A program made the translations under genes and the position numbers. Below, one piece after another: positions 7,849-18,020 of a stretch of 64,000 bases of DNA (its first letter is position 1; every line of letters begins with the position of its first letter). Below the pieces are notes generated by a model. It saw only the letters and a program-made list of their open reading frames with translations, searched no databases and was not told the origin of the DNA. Source of the DNA: JAGRGG01 sp965217265 (GTDB lineage Bacteria; Pseudomonadota; Alphaproteobacteria; Geminicoccales; Geminicoccaceae); assembly GCA_965217265.1 (NCBI GenBank), contig CBDCHP010000011.1, positions 930,001 through 994,000 on the forward strand, given 5' to 3'.

Positions 7849-8814
7849 ATGCGCGCCGCGTTGATCGTTTCCGCCATTCTCCACGTCGGCCTCTTGCTGG
7901 GCCTGTCGCTCGGCCTGCCGCGCCTGGGCGAGCGGCTGGAAGAGCCCGACGCGGTCACGGTCGAGATCGTCGCCGCCGCCGACGCGCCGCCGAGCGAGGC
8001 CCCCACCCCCGCACCGGCCGAGGCAGCACCCCTGCCGCCGCGCGAGGCGGCGAGCACCGCCCCGCCGCCGCCGACCCCGGCGCCGGAACGCGAGCCCGAG
8101 CCCGCACCGGAACCACCTCCGCCACCGCCGCCGGAGCCGCCTCCACCGCCGCCGCAACTGGAAGCGCCGGAGCCGCCACCGCCTCCCCCACCGCCGGAAC
8201 CGGAACCGGAACCAGAGCCGGCCCCAGAGCCGCCGCCTGAACCACCGCCGCCGCCGCCCGAGCCACCGCCGGAACCGGAGCCGGAGCCGGAACCCCAGCC
8301 GACGCCGGTCGCGCCGCCGCCGATGCGCCCGACCCCGCCGCCGCGGGTCGCGCCGCAGGTTGCCGAGGCCGAGCCGGGGCCGGCGAAGGAACCCGAGCCC
8401 GAGGCCGAAGCGCCCGACTTCGACGAGTTCCTGCGCAGCGTCGAGGAGCAGGGCAAGCGCGTCGAGGCCGAGGAGGCACGGCCGGGGCGCGGCAAGGCCG
8501 AGGAGCGGGCACCCGAGGCCGCCACCTTGAGCGAGGCCGAGTTCGCCCTGGTCGGCCGGCAGCTCGAACAGTGCTGGCGCCGCCCGGACGCGGGCCAGGG
8601 CCGGCGCCAGGACCCGTTCGAGGTGCGCGTCAACCTCGGCCGGGACGGCCGGGTCGAGCGCACCGAGATCGTCGATCGGGACCGCGTGGCGGCCGATCCC
8701 GCGTTTCGGGCGCTGGTCGAGAGCGCGCAGCGGGGAGTTTACGGTTGCAGGCTCGACCTGCCGGCGGAAAAATACGCCCAGTGGCGCGACATGATCTTGA
8801 CCTTCTATCCTTGA
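7849..8814 (+). CDS. tolA: TolA-like energy-transducing protein
   Basis: This 321-aa protein occupies the tolA position. It has one N-terminal membrane anchor (MRAALIVSAILHVGLLLGLSLGLP), a long spacer of about 110 residues built of Pro-Pro and Glu-Pro repeats instead of the Ala-Lys helix of enterobacterial TolA, and a C-terminal TonB/TolA-like domain (ATLSEAEFALVGRQLEQCW to the end) that should contact TolB/Pal. A Pro/Glu-rich spacer is usual in alphaproteobacteria. The repeats make the DNA low in complexity and create long antisense open frames that I regard as shadows. Confidence 0.9.
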   Translation: MRAALIVSAILHVGLLLGLSLGLPRLGERLEEPDAVTVEIVAAADAPPSEAPTPAPAEAAPLPPREAASTAPPPPTPAPEREPEPAPEPPPPPPPEPPPPPPQLEAPEPPPPPPPPEPEPEPEPAPEPPPEPPPPPPEPPPEPEPEPEPQPTPVAPPPMRPTPPPRVAPQVAEAEPGPAKEPEPEAEAPDFDEFLRSVEEQGKRVEAEEARPGRGKAEERAPEAATLSEAEFALVGRQLEQCWRRPDAGQGRRQDPFEVRVNLGRDGRVERTEIVDRDRVAADPAFRALVESAQRGVYGCRLDLPAEKYAQWRDMILTFYP

Positions 8815-8823
8815 GGCGAACCC

Positions 8824-10167
8824 GTGATGACCCTTGAGCCCACGCCGGGCCTGCGCCGGCGCTCCCTCCTCCTCACCGGTGCCGCGGCGCTCGCCGCGGG
8901 CTCGCTCGCCGTTCCGGCGGCGGCACAGTTGCGCGTCGACGTCACCGGCGGCCGGATCGAGCCCTTGCCGATCGCGATCAGCCCCTTTCTCGGCGAGGGC
9001 CCGAACGGCCCGGCGCTCGCCGAGGAGATCACGACGGTCGTGCGCAACGATCTTGGGCGCTCGGGCCTGTTCGCCCTGATCGGCGAGGCCGCCTACATCC
9101 AAGACCCGCGCTCCTTGGCGGCGGGGCCGCGCTATGCCGACTGGCGCCAGATCAACGCCCAGGCCCTCGTCGGCGGCACGGTCGCGAGCGACGCCACCGG
9201 CGGGGTCAACGTCGATTTTCGCCTGTTCGACGTCTTCGCCGGCCAGCAGCTCGAAGGCCTGCGCTTCACCTCCACGAGCGACAACACCCGCCAGATCGCG
9301 CACCGGATCGCGGACGCGGTCTACGCGCGCATCATCGGGGCGCGAGGCTACTTCGACACCAAGATTGTCTACGTCGCCGAGACCGGCCCCGCCACGCGCC
9401 GGGTCAAGCGCTTGGCGATCATGGACCAGGACGGCGCCAACGAGCGCTACCTCACCGACGGGGGCGACCTCGTCCTCACCCCGCGCTTCGCCCCGGACGG
9501 CCGCAGCATCGCCTACCTTGCCTACGGCGCGCCGGGGCCGAAGGTCTACGTGAAGAACCTGTCCGGCGGCCGCGACACCCTGATCGGCGACTTGGAAGGC
9601 ATGACCTTCAGCCCGCGCTTCGCCCCGGATGGGCAGAGCCTCCTGCTCACCCAGGCACTCGACGGCAACTCCGACATCGTGAGCTACGACCTCGCCGCCG
9701 CCCGCTTCACCCGCCTCACCGACAGCCCGGCGATCGACACCTCGCCCTCGTTCGCCCCGGACGGCAATCGCATCGTCATCAACTCCGATCGCGGCGGCAC
9801 GCCGCAGCTCTACGTCATGGATCGTTTCGGCCGCGACGTGCGCCGCATCAGCTTCGGCGAGGGGCGCTACGGCAGCCCGGCCTGGTCGCCGCGCGGTGAC
9901 CTGATCGCGTTCACCGTCGTCAAGGGCGGCTTCTTCCACATCGGCGTCATGGCCCCCGACGGCGCGAACGAGCGCCTCGTCACCCGCAGCTTCCTCGACG
10001 AGAGCCCGTCCTGGGCGCCCAACGGCCGCACCATCGTCTTCGCCCGCGAGGATCCGTCCACCAACCGCCGCCGCCTGTTCACGGTCGACGTCACCGGCTA
10101 CAACGAGCGCGAGCTGCCGACCCCGACCGACGCCTCCGACCCCGATTGGTCGCCCTTGATTCCTTGA
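8824..10167 (+). CDS. tolB: Periplasmic beta-propeller TolB, probably Tat-exported
   Basis: TolB (447 aa) has an N-terminal alpha/beta domain (IAISPFLGEGPNGPALAEEI) and a six-blade propeller with repeated PRFAPDG, PSFAPDG, PAWSPRG and PSWAPNG turns. It binds Pal and relays TolA. The signal peptide carries LRRRSLLLTGAAALAAGSLA and cleaves near PAAAQL; the consecutive arginines before a hydrophobic stretch suggest Tat rather than Sec export, which is an inference. An alternative ATG lies one codon downstream. Confidence 0.95.
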   Translation: MMTLEPTPGLRRRSLLLTGAAALAAGSLAVPAAAQLRVDVTGGRIEPLPIAISPFLGEGPNGPALAEEITTVVRNDLGRSGLFALIGEAAYIQDPRSLAAGPRYADWRQINAQALVGGTVASDATGGVNVDFRLFDVFAGQQLEGLRFTSTSDNTRQIAHRIADAVYARIIGARGYFDTKIVYVAETGPATRRVKRLAIMDQDGANERYLTDGGDLVLTPRFAPDGRSIAYLAYGAPGPKVYVKNLSGGRDTLIGDLEGMTFSPRFAPDGQSLLLTQALDGNSDIVSYDLAAARFTRLTDSPAIDTSPSFAPDGNRIVINSDRGGTPQLYVMDRFGRDVRRISFGEGRYGSPAWSPRGDLIAFTVVKGGFFHIGVMAPDGANERLVTRSFLDESPSWAPNGRTIVFAREDPSTNRRRLFTVDVTGYNERELPTPTDASDPDWSPLIP

Positions 10168-10244
10168 AGCCGAAGCGCGTAACAACAGTCCCGCCCGCGG
10201 CCTTCGATCTCGGACGCGGTGGGCCTTCACAAGGTTCTTATGTG

Positions 10245-10826
10245 ATGCGAAATCGTCTTGCGGTCCTGTTCCTCCTTCTCCTCGTCGCCGGCTGCAGCCG
10301 CAGCCCGAGCGACGTCTACGGCGGCGCCACGGCGGGCGGCGCCACGCCCGGCGGCGTCTACGGCGAGGGGGTCGGCGAGCCGCGCACGACGACGAGCAAC
10401 CTCGACCCGCTCAACGACGCGAGCGGGGCCGGGGCGGGGGAACTGGTCAACGGCGCGGTTCCCGGCACGCAGCAGGATTTCGAGATCAACGTCGGTGATC
10501 GGGTCTACTTCGGCTACGACAGCACCTCGCTCGACGACGCGGCGCGCGGCACGCTGGAGCGGCAGGCGACGTGGCTGCAGCAGTACCCGAACCTCACCGT
10601 CACGATCGAGGGCCACACCGACGAGCGCGGTACCAACGACTACAACCTGGCCCTCGGCGAGCGCCGCGCCGCCGCGATCAAGAACTACCTCACCGCTCTC
10701 GGCGCCGTCCCCGACCAGATGCTGACCATCTCCTACGGCGAGGAACGCCCGGTCGATCCGGCCCACAACGACGTGGCCTACGCCCAAAACCGCCGCGGCG
10801 TCACCGTCGTCAACGTGGTCAATTGA
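10245..10826 (+). CDS. pal: Peptidoglycan-associated lipoprotein Pal
   Basis: Pal is the outer-membrane lipoprotein of the Tol-Pal system. ATG 10245 (AAGG about ten bases upstream) gives 193 aa with a lipoprotein signal whose lipobox is LLVAGC, then a Gly-rich linker and an OmpA-like peptidoglycan-binding domain (VYFGYDSTSLDD, TIEGHTDERGTNDYN, LGERRA). The frame stays open upstream, but an upstream start would bury the signal peptide. GTG one codon earlier is possible. Confidence 0.96.
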   Translation: MRNRLAVLFLLLLVAGCSRSPSDVYGGATAGGATPGGVYGEGVGEPRTTTSNLDPLNDASGAGAGELVNGAVPGTQQDFEINVGDRVYFGYDSTSLDDAARGTLERQATWLQQYPNLTVTIEGHTDERGTNDYNLALGERRAAAIKNYLTALGAVPDQMLTISYGEERPVDPAHNDVAYAQNRRGVTVVNVVN

Positions 10827-10837
10827 GGGGGAGGCGC

Positions 10838-11623
10838 ATGAAGGGCAGCCCGCGCGCGGCGTTCGTCGCCGTCGGCCTCTCGCTCGTGTGGCTGGGCCCA
10901 GCGGCGGCGCAACAGCCGCCGATCGATCCCTACCGCCTCGAACTCGGCCAACCGTCGGGGGTTCGCCCAGACGCCCGCGCGCTCGCGGCGGCGCAGGCGC
11001 GCATCATGGATCTCGAAGAGGAGCTGCGGCGCCTGCGCGGCCGGCTCGAAGAGACCGACCACCGCCAGCGGCAGCTAGAGGAGCGCCTCGACGGGCTCGA
11101 ACGCCGGCTGGAAGCGGCCCCGGCCGGGGACGACGCGCCGCCGGGCCTCGTCCCGTTCCGCCCGCGCGCGTCGCGCGACGCGGCCCCCGGCCCGCCGAAC
11201 GGGACGACGCCCGCGGCGGCCCCGGCCGGGGGCGGCGATCCGTCAACCCGCTACCGGGCTGCGCTCACCTTGTTGCAGGAGGGCAACTACGACGCCGCCG
11301 GCGACGCGTTCCAGCGCTACCTCGACGCCTTTCCCGACGACGCCAACCGCCCCGCCGCCTCGTTCTGGTTGGGCGAGACCCTCTACTTCCGCGAGCGCTA
11401 CGCCGACGCCGCCGCCGTCTACGCCCGTAACTACCGCACCTACGGCAACGACGGGCCGAAGGCGCCGGAGAACCTGCTCAAGCTCGGCATGTCGCTCTCG
11501 GCGCTGGGCGATCAGGACCGCGCCTGCCAGACGTTCGACGAGCTGGGGCGGCGCTATCCCGACGCCGAGGGCGCCGTCGCCCGCAACCTGGAACGGGCGA
11601 GGCGGAGTGCCGGCTGCGCCTGA
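10838..11623 (+). CDS. cpoB: Cell division coordinator CpoB (YbgF)
   Basis: The last gene of the tol-pal cluster encodes a 261-aa periplasmic protein. It has a Sec signal peptide (MKGSPRAAFVAVGLSLVWLGPAAAQ), a coiled coil (about 45-90, LEEELRRLRGRLEETDHRQRQ) that drives trimerisation in the family, a low-complexity linker and TPR repeats (YRAALTLLQEGNYDAAGDAF onwards). CpoB links Tol action to PBP1B. The chosen ATG follows GGGGGAGG. Its 3' end overlaps tilS by 17 bases. Confidence 0.93.
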   Translation: MKGSPRAAFVAVGLSLVWLGPAAAQQPPIDPYRLELGQPSGVRPDARALAAAQARIMDLEEELRRLRGRLEETDHRQRQLEERLDGLERRLEAAPAGDDAPPGLVPFRPRASRDAAPGPPNGTTPAAAPAGGGDPSTRYRAALTLLQEGNYDAAGDAFQRYLDAFPDDANRPAASFWLGETLYFRERYADAAAVYARNYRTYGNDGPKAPENLLKLGMSLSALGDQDRACQTFDELGRRYPDAEGAVARNLERARRSAGCA

Positions 11624-13007
11624 TCCGGCACCTTCGAACACCGTCCCCTTGAGCGCGGCCGAGGTCGCGATCCGGCTCGACCGGCTCGGCCCCTTCGAGC
11701 CGAACCCGAGGCTCGCGGTCGCCGTCTCGGGCGGGCCGGACAGTCTGGCACTCGCGCTTCTCGCCGCCCCCTGGGTGCGGGACCGGGGCGGGCGCCTACG
11801 CGCCTTCACCGTCGACCACGGGCTGCGGCCGGACAGCGACGTCGAGGCCGAGCAGACCCGGCGCCGGCTCAAGGCGCACGACATTCCCTGCCGCGTCCTG
11901 ACGTGGCGCGGACCCAAACCTTCGAGCGGCGTCATGGCCAAGGCCCGCGCGGCCCGCTACGCGCTGATGGGGCGGGCCTGCAAGGGTGCCGGGATCCTGC
12001 ACCTCTTGCTCGCGCACCACGCCGACGATCAGGACGAGACGCGGGCGATGCGGGCGGGGGCCGGCAGCGGCCCCCACGGCCTCGCCGGCATGGCAGCGAT
12101 CCGCTACGGCGACCACGTCCGCTACCTGCGCCCGCTGCTCGACGTGCCCAAGGCCCGCCTCGTCGCCCGGCTGCGGGCCGACGGCCTCTCCTGGATCGAG
12201 GACCCGGCCAACCTCGACCCCCGCTACTGGCGCGGCCGTCACCGGCGGGCCGGGACGACGGCGTTCGTCCGGCGAGATCCGGGTCGCGATCGGAAACGGC
12301 ACGAGCGCGCACTCGCCACCGTCGTCCTCGCCCGCGCGCGCGTTCACCCTCTGGGCGTCCTCACCCTGCCCCGATCGGCGGCCGACCTACCCTCGGACCT
12401 CTGGCACGACTGCCTTCGCCGCGCGCTCGGCGCGCTCGGGGGGGCAACGCCCCTCCCCTCGCGGGCGGAGGTGGCCGGCCTCGCGGCGGCGCTGGATGGG
12501 TCGGACCGGCGGCGCACGCTCGGCGGCTGCACGATCGCGCGCGAAGGGGACACGATCCGCGTCGGGCGCGAGCCCGGGCGCGTCGGAGCAGCGCCGATCC
12601 GGCTCGACGTCAAGCCCGTCTTGTGGGACGGCCGCTTCGTGGTGACGCCGCTCGCGTCGACCCCTTGCCGGATCGGTCTGGCAAGGGGGTCCACGCCCGA
12701 AATCGCCCGGCGGTTGCAAGCGGTGGGTCTGCCGCCCGGCTTCGCCAGAACCCTGCCCTTGATCGAGGCCGGGGGCCGTGCGCAGCTCGCCTGGTGGCCG
12801 CTCGACCTGGGACCGATCGTCGCTCACGTACGCTTCAGGCCGCTGCGGCCGCTCCTGCAGGCCCTGTTCGTCGATGCTTGTGTTGCTTCGGGCGACGGTT
12901 TGCTTATTTATGATGAGGGCGGTGACGGGGCTTTCCCCACCGCCCGGCACGCGTTCGACACGCTGTCTGTTGCAGTGCAGTACATGGGTCGAGACGGTGT
13001 CGTCTGA
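11607..13007 (+). CDS. tilS: tRNA(Ile)-lysidine synthase TilS
   Basis: TilS attaches lysine to C34 of the CAU-anticodon tRNA-Ile so that it reads AUA. The 466-aa protein shows the PP-loop SGGPDSLAL (about residue 41), TVDHGLRP and the AHHADDQDETRAMRAGAGSG motif typical of the family. The C-terminal half is divergent, as is common. GTG at 11607 overlaps cpoB; a TTG at 11650 is a possible shorter start. Confidence 0.92.
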   Translation: MPAAPDPAPSNTVPLSAAEVAIRLDRLGPFEPNPRLAVAVSGGPDSLALALLAAPWVRDRGGRLRAFTVDHGLRPDSDVEAEQTRRRLKAHDIPCRVLTWRGPKPSSGVMAKARAARYALMGRACKGAGILHLLLAHHADDQDETRAMRAGAGSGPHGLAGMAAIRYGDHVRYLRPLLDVPKARLVARLRADGLSWIEDPANLDPRYWRGRHRRAGTTAFVRRDPGRDRKRHERALATVVLARARVHPLGVLTLPRSAADLPSDLWHDCLRRALGALGGATPLPSRAEVAGLAAALDGSDRRRTLGGCTIAREGDTIRVGREPGRVGAAPIRLDVKPVLWDGRFVVTPLASTPCRIGLARGSTPEIARRLQAVGLPPGFARTLPLIEAGGRAQLAWWPLDLGPIVAHVRFRPLRPLLQALFVDACVASGDGLLIYDEGGDGAFPTARHAFDTLSVAVQYMGRDGVV

Positions 13008-13034
13008 TCCCTGGCGTTAAAGCGAGGCTAGCAC

Positions 13035-14972
<1,938 letters not shown>

Positions 14973-15008
14973 GGCTGCGGGTTATACTTCCCACAATCGC
15001 CTCGTATC

Positions 15009-15037
15009 GGGCCGGCATTCTTGCCGGCCCTTTTTTT
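15009..15037 (+). terminator. Rho-independent terminator after ftsH
   Basis: GGGCCGGCA (15009-15017) pairs perfectly with TGCCGGCCC (15022-15030) around a TTCT loop and is followed by seven T. It sits 37 bases after the ftsH stop and ends the yebC-ruv-tol-ftsH block. The remaining gap to 15174 holds nothing I can name. Confidence 0.92.
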
Positions 15038-15174
15038 GGCTGCGCGAGGTGCGTAGGTTTCCCAAAATACTTCCTGGACGCGAGGCATCTGCTGCGCGAC
15101 CTGACGAGGGACGGGCCGCGCCCCCCTCGCGCTTGAGCCGCCGCCAGACCTCGCGGCGCGAGGCACCGGAGCGT

Positions 15175-16118
15175 TCAGTCGTACAGGTGACACCGCACCG
15201 CCTGCCCCCCGTCGAGCACGACCGACGGCGGGGGTACGGTTCGACAGCGGTCCATGACCATCGGGCAGCGGGTGTGGAAGGGGCAGCCGGGCGGCGGGGC
15301 TTCCGGGTTCGGGGGGTCGCCTGCGAAGGCGGTGCGCCCGCGCCGCGCCGTCCCCGGCCGCGGCACGGCGGCGAGCAGGGCCTGGGTGTAGGGGTGCGCG
15401 GGGGCGGCGTAGAGCCGCTCGGCGGGGGCGATCTCGACGATCTCGCCTAAGTACATCACGGCGACCCGATCGGCGATCGCGCACACGACGGCGAGGTCGT
15501 GGCCGATGAAGAGGTAGGCGAGGCCATGCTCGGCCTTGAGGTCGATCAAGAGGTTCAGGACTTGCGCCTGGATCGAGACGTCGAGCGCCGAGACCGGCTC
15601 GTCGAGCAGGAGCAGCTTCGGTTCGAGCGCCAGCGCCCGGGCGATGCCGACCCGCTGACGCTGGCCGCCGGAGAGTTCGTGCGGGTAGCGTTCGGCCGCC
15701 GCCGGATCGAGCCCGACGCGCGCCAGCAGATCAAGACCCGTTCGCGGCGCCAGCACCGCTCGCCGATCTTATGGACGACGAGCGGCTCGGCGACGGCACG
15801 GCCGATCGTGAAGCGCGGGTCGAGCGAGGCCATCGGGTCCTGGAAGACGAGCTGCATGTGGCGCCGCTCGCGGCGCACGGCGCGCTTGGACAGCAGGCAC
15901 AGGTTCCGGCCCTCGAACAGCACCCGGCCGCTGGAGGGCTCGACGAGGCGTAGGATCGCGCGCGCCAGGGTCGACTTGCCGCAGCCGCTCTCGCCGACGA
16001 CGGCCAGCGTCTCGCCGGCATGAAGCACGAAGCCGACGCCCCGCACCGCCTGCAAGGAGCGCCCGCTTCCTAAGTCGAAGCGCACCGCGAGGTCCTCGAC
16101 GTCGAGCAGCGCCGTCAC
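15175..16118 (-). pseudogene. Peptide/amide ABC importer ATPase, DppF/OppF type (one frameshift)
   Basis: This is the second ATPase of an oligopeptide-type importer, with Walker A GESGCGKST, Q-loop LVFQDPMASLDPR, signature LSGGQRQRVGIARAL, Walker B LLLLDEPVSALD and the C-terminal GCPFHTRCPMVMDRC motif. The two halves are in different frames: reading is lost after RRERV near 15733-15738 and resumes at DLLARVGLDP. The 944-base length is one short of an intact 315-codon gene, so a single-base deletion (or sequencing error) explains it. GTG at 16118 overlaps the stop of the upstream ATPase. Confidence 0.85.
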
Positions 16119-17072
16119 GGCAGCGGGTTCCAGCAGGCGAACGTGCGGCCGTCCGCGCCCGCGAGCGGCGGCCGCTCTGGCGCACAGCGCGCCAGGGCGC
16201 GCTCGCAGCGATCGACGAACGGGCAGCCGGCCCGGCGGCGGCACGGTGCCGGGGATCGCCGCGAGCCGCACGCCGCGCGGCCCGTCGAGGCGCGGCATCG
16301 AGGCGATCAGCCCGCTCGTGTAGGGGTGGCGCGGGCGCTCGAACAGGTCGGCCGTCGCCGCCCGCTCGACGATCCGCCCGGCGTACACCACGGCGACCTC
16401 GTCGGTGTGGCCGCCGACCACGCCGAGGTCGTGGGTGATGAGGAGCACGCCCATGCCGGCGTCGCGCCGCAGATCGTCGAGCAGGTCGAGGATCTGCGCT
16501 TGCACCGTGACGTCGAGCGCCGTCGTCGGCTCGTCGGCGATCAGGAGGTCGGGGCCGCAGGCGAGCGCCATCGCGATCATCACCCGCTGCCGCAGGCCGC
16601 CCGACAGCTCAAACGGGTACTGCCTCAAGCGCCGCTCGGGCGCGCCGATGCCGACGCGGCGCAGGAGGTCGAGCGCCCGCCCCCGCCGCCCGGCGCGATC
16701 AAAATCCGTGTGCAGCCGCAAGCCCTCCTCGACCTGGAAGCCGACGCTGAGCGTGGGGTTCAACGACGTCATCGGCTCTTGGAAGATCATCGCGATCCGG
16801 TTGCCGCGGACCTCGCGCATCCGCCGCTCGGACAGCCGCAAGAGGTCCTCGCCGTCGAGGGCGACGCGGCCGCCCAAGATCCTGGCCGGCGGCTCGGGCA
16901 GGAGGCGCATGATCGCCCGCGCCGTGACGCTCTTGCCCGATCCCGACTCGCCGACGAGGCCGAGCGTCCGCCCCTTATCGAGGCTAAGGTCGACCCCGTC
17001 GACGACGACGCTCTCGCCGCCGCCGTCGCCGCGGTAGGCGACGGCGAGGTTCTCGACGCTCAGGAGGCTCAA
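16115..17072 (-). pseudogene. Peptide/amide ABC importer ATPase, DppD/OppD type (one frameshift)
   Basis: The first ATPase begins MSLLSVENLAVAYRGDGGG and has Walker A GESGSGKS, Q-loop IFQEPMTSLNPT, signature LSGGLRQRV and Walker B LLIADEPTTALD. After GTVPPPG the frame is lost near 16228; one base over, the expected ending GCPFVDRCERALARC...CWNPLP follows and stops at 16115. The 958 bases equal 319 codons plus one base, so a one-base insertion is the simplest cause. All catalytic motifs precede the lesion, so the protein could still bind ATP if the lesion is real. Confidence 0.85.
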
Positions 17073-17081
17073 CCTGGCCTC

Positions 17082-18020
17082 TTAGGCCAGGACGACGCGC
17101 GGGAAGTAGAGCGAGACGACCCAGTTCGGCTGGTCGACGATCTCGCTGATGCGAAGGTCGGCGCAGACCGAGCAGAGCATGTAGGCCTCAACCGGCGCCA
17201 TGCCGTGGCGGGAAGCGAGCAGGTCGATCATCCGCGCGAGGGCGTCCCTGGCGCCGGTCATCAGGTCGGGGCCGATCCCCGTCGTCACCTCGTAGCCCTT
17301 CTTGTCCAGGTGGCGCGACACCGGCCCCGCCGTCGTGAAGCGCGGCCCCTTGAGGTTGGCGCCCTTGACGAGGTCGAAGCCGAGCGTGACGGCCATCGGG
17401 CTCTCGATCGCCGTGCCGCAGACCTCGCCGTCGCCCTGCGCCGCGTGCGTGTCGCCGACCGAGAACAAAGCGCCCGGCACCATCACCGGCAGGTAGAGGG
17501 TCGTGCCGGCGGCGAGGTCGCGCACGTCCATGTTGCCGCCACAGGCGCGCGGCGGCACGACGCTGTGGGGGCCCGCCTCGGCCGGGGCCACGCCGATCGT
17601 GCCGGTGAACGGCTTCAACGGCACCCGCCCGCCGGGGCCGAACATCGCAGGATCCATCGTGTTCGTGTCGTAGCGCCACAGGTGCAAGGCAGGATCGGGG
17701 AACTGGTCGGCCAGAAGACCAAAGCCCGGAATGTTCGCGGTCCAGCCCCAGCCCGAGGGTTGAAACGCCTCGATCGTGACGACCAGCGCGTCGCCCGGCT
17801 CGGCGCCGTCGATGCGGACCGGCCCGGTCACGGGGTTGACCTTGTTGAAGTCGAGCGACTTCAGGTTCTCAAGCGTCGCCTCGGGCGAGAGTTGCCCGCC
17901 CGAGGCGTCGATCGTCTCGAACGTCGCCGTCTCGCCCGGCGCCACGGTCAGGACCGGCTTGAAAGCGTTGTCCCAGCCGTGGTGGTGGTGCTTGGCGTGG
18001 ATCGTGTGCTTAGCGTGCAT
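17082..18020 (-). CDS. Acetamidase/formamidase family protein
   Basis: A 312-aa cytoplasmic FmdA/AmdA-family amidohydrolase, which releases ammonia from short amides. Family signatures are GDALVVTIEAFQPSG, FTGTIGVAPAEAG, RACGGNMDVRDL, GDTHAAQGDGEVCGTAIE and the C-terminal DQPNWVVSLYFPR. The His-rich N-terminus (HAKHTIHAKHHHHGWDN) is normal for the family. It lies between the binding-protein gene, which it overlaps by 11 bases, and the ATPases. The importer therefore probably brings in an amide or small peptide that this enzyme cleaves. Confidence 0.9.
   Translation of the reverse strand: MHAKHTIHAKHHHHGWDNAFKPVLTVAPGETATFETIDASGGQLSPEATLENLKSLDFNKVNPVTGPVRIDGAEPGDALVVTIEAFQPSGWGWTANIPGFGLLADQFPDPALHLWRYDTNTMDPAMFGPGGRVPLKPFTGTIGVAPAEAGPHSVVPPRACGGNMDVRDLAAGTTLYLPVMVPGALFSVGDTHAAQGDGEVCGTAIESPMAVTLGFDLVKGANLKGPRFTTAGPVSRHLDKKGYEVTTGIGPDLMTGARDALARMIDLLASRHGMAPVEAYMLCSVCADLRISEIVDQPNWVVSLYFPRVVLA

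Noticed and set aside
8080..8330. CRISPR-like or tandem repeat array in tolA
   Set aside because: The repeats are CCG/GAG codon repeats encoding the Pro/Glu spacer, without spacers of constant length.
15733..16228. Programmed frameshifting in the importer ATPases
   Set aside because: No slippery heptamer or downstream structure stands out, the two shifts go in opposite directions, and such control is not known in this family.
15555..17072. A single 505-aa fused double ATPase
   Set aside because: The junction and the end are out-of-frame products of two one-base lesions; restored frames give two standard DppD- and DppF-like proteins with a GTGA overlap.
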